Assembly: GCA_020631175.1 (NCBI GenBank)
Contig: JAHDHT010000044.1
Coordinates: forward strand, 7,910 to 15,063
Origin: Chitinophagales bacterium
GTDB lineage: Bacteria; Bacteroidota; Bacteroidia; Chitinophagales; JAHDHT01
Direction: 5' to 3'
DNA: 7,154 nt
Each line of letters starts with the position of its first letter. Position 1 is the first letter of the stretch. The position numbers were made by a program, and so were the translations under genes. The notes under the pieces are model-generated. The model was not told the origin of the DNA. It was given only the letters and a program-made list of their open reading frames with translations, and did not search any database. This document shows, in pieces, positions 7,051 to 7,154 of this stretch.

Positions 7051-7063
7051 TTAAGCAGTTATT

Positions 7064-7154
7064 ATGAAAAGACGACTTAAAAAAGCAATAACCAGAGTAA
7101 AGAATTTACCGGCCGGTTCAGACCTGGCAAAATATGGATATAACAAGGTACGTG
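7064..7154 (+). CDS. Unrecognised protein, N-terminal 30 codons only
   Basis: ATG at 7064 opens a frame that continues to the right edge. The visible start is MKRRLKKAITRVKNLPAGSD, followed by a short segment with LAKYGYNKVR. An in-frame stop at 7052-7054 rules out an earlier start. The N-terminus is strongly basic (seven Lys/Arg in the first 13 residues) and has no hydrophobic core, so it does not look like a signal peptide; a cytoplasmic protein is the simpler reading. There is no Shine-Dalgarno sequence, as expected in Bacteroidota. Too little is present to name a family. It is divergent from the giant gene and separated from it by 1.23 kb, so no shared operon is implied. Confidence 0.65.
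   Translation, partial: MKRRLKKAITRVKNLPAGSDLAKYGYNKVR

Overview
The window looks like Bacteroidota (Cytophagales, Saprospirales, Chitinophagales or Flavobacteriales type). The evidence is AT-rich non-coding DNA, no Shine-Dalgarno sequence before either start, promoter-like TAnnTTTG boxes, and one giant secreted repeat protein of the kind these bacteria export through the type IX secretion system (T9SS). The genus cannot be told from the window.

Positions 1 to 5833 (minus strand) are one uninterrupted reading frame. I read it triplet by triplet and found no stop and no frameshift. It starts at 5833 and runs off the left edge, so 1944 codons and the N-terminus are visible and the C-terminus is missing. 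The protein has, in order: a Sec signal peptide; a choice-of-anchor V type domain with a CX4CH motif; eight tandem units of about 108 residues (array A, four cysteines in a typical unit); and four complete plus one partial unit of about 200 residues (array B, conserved H-[DN]-x-x-[DN]-P and N-D-[PQL]-C-L signatures). This is a cell-surface or released multidomain protein, probably adhesive or structural. The T9SS sorting domain expected for such a protein would lie outside the window.

Positions 5834 to 7063 are a 1.23 kb divergent intergenic region with no convincing gene. Near the large gene it is AT-rich and holds a candidate promoter. Further right it is a nest of repeats: two related REP-like palindromic elements (6177-6211 and 6283-6362), a 4 x 15 bp minisatellite (6381-6440), and a mosaic of modules (6462-6976). 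The mosaic holds a near-identical tandem duplication of about 180 bp and four copies of the perfect hairpin word TGACCTGCGGTCA.

From 7064 a second gene starts on the plus strand. Only 30 codons are visible and I do not recognise it. A palindrome and a TACATTTG box lie just upstream. The two genes diverge and nothing links their functions.

The most notable items are the two-array architecture of the giant protein, with signs of recent expansion in part of array A; the possible haem-type motif in its N-terminal domain; and the modular repeat mosaic in the intergenic region.
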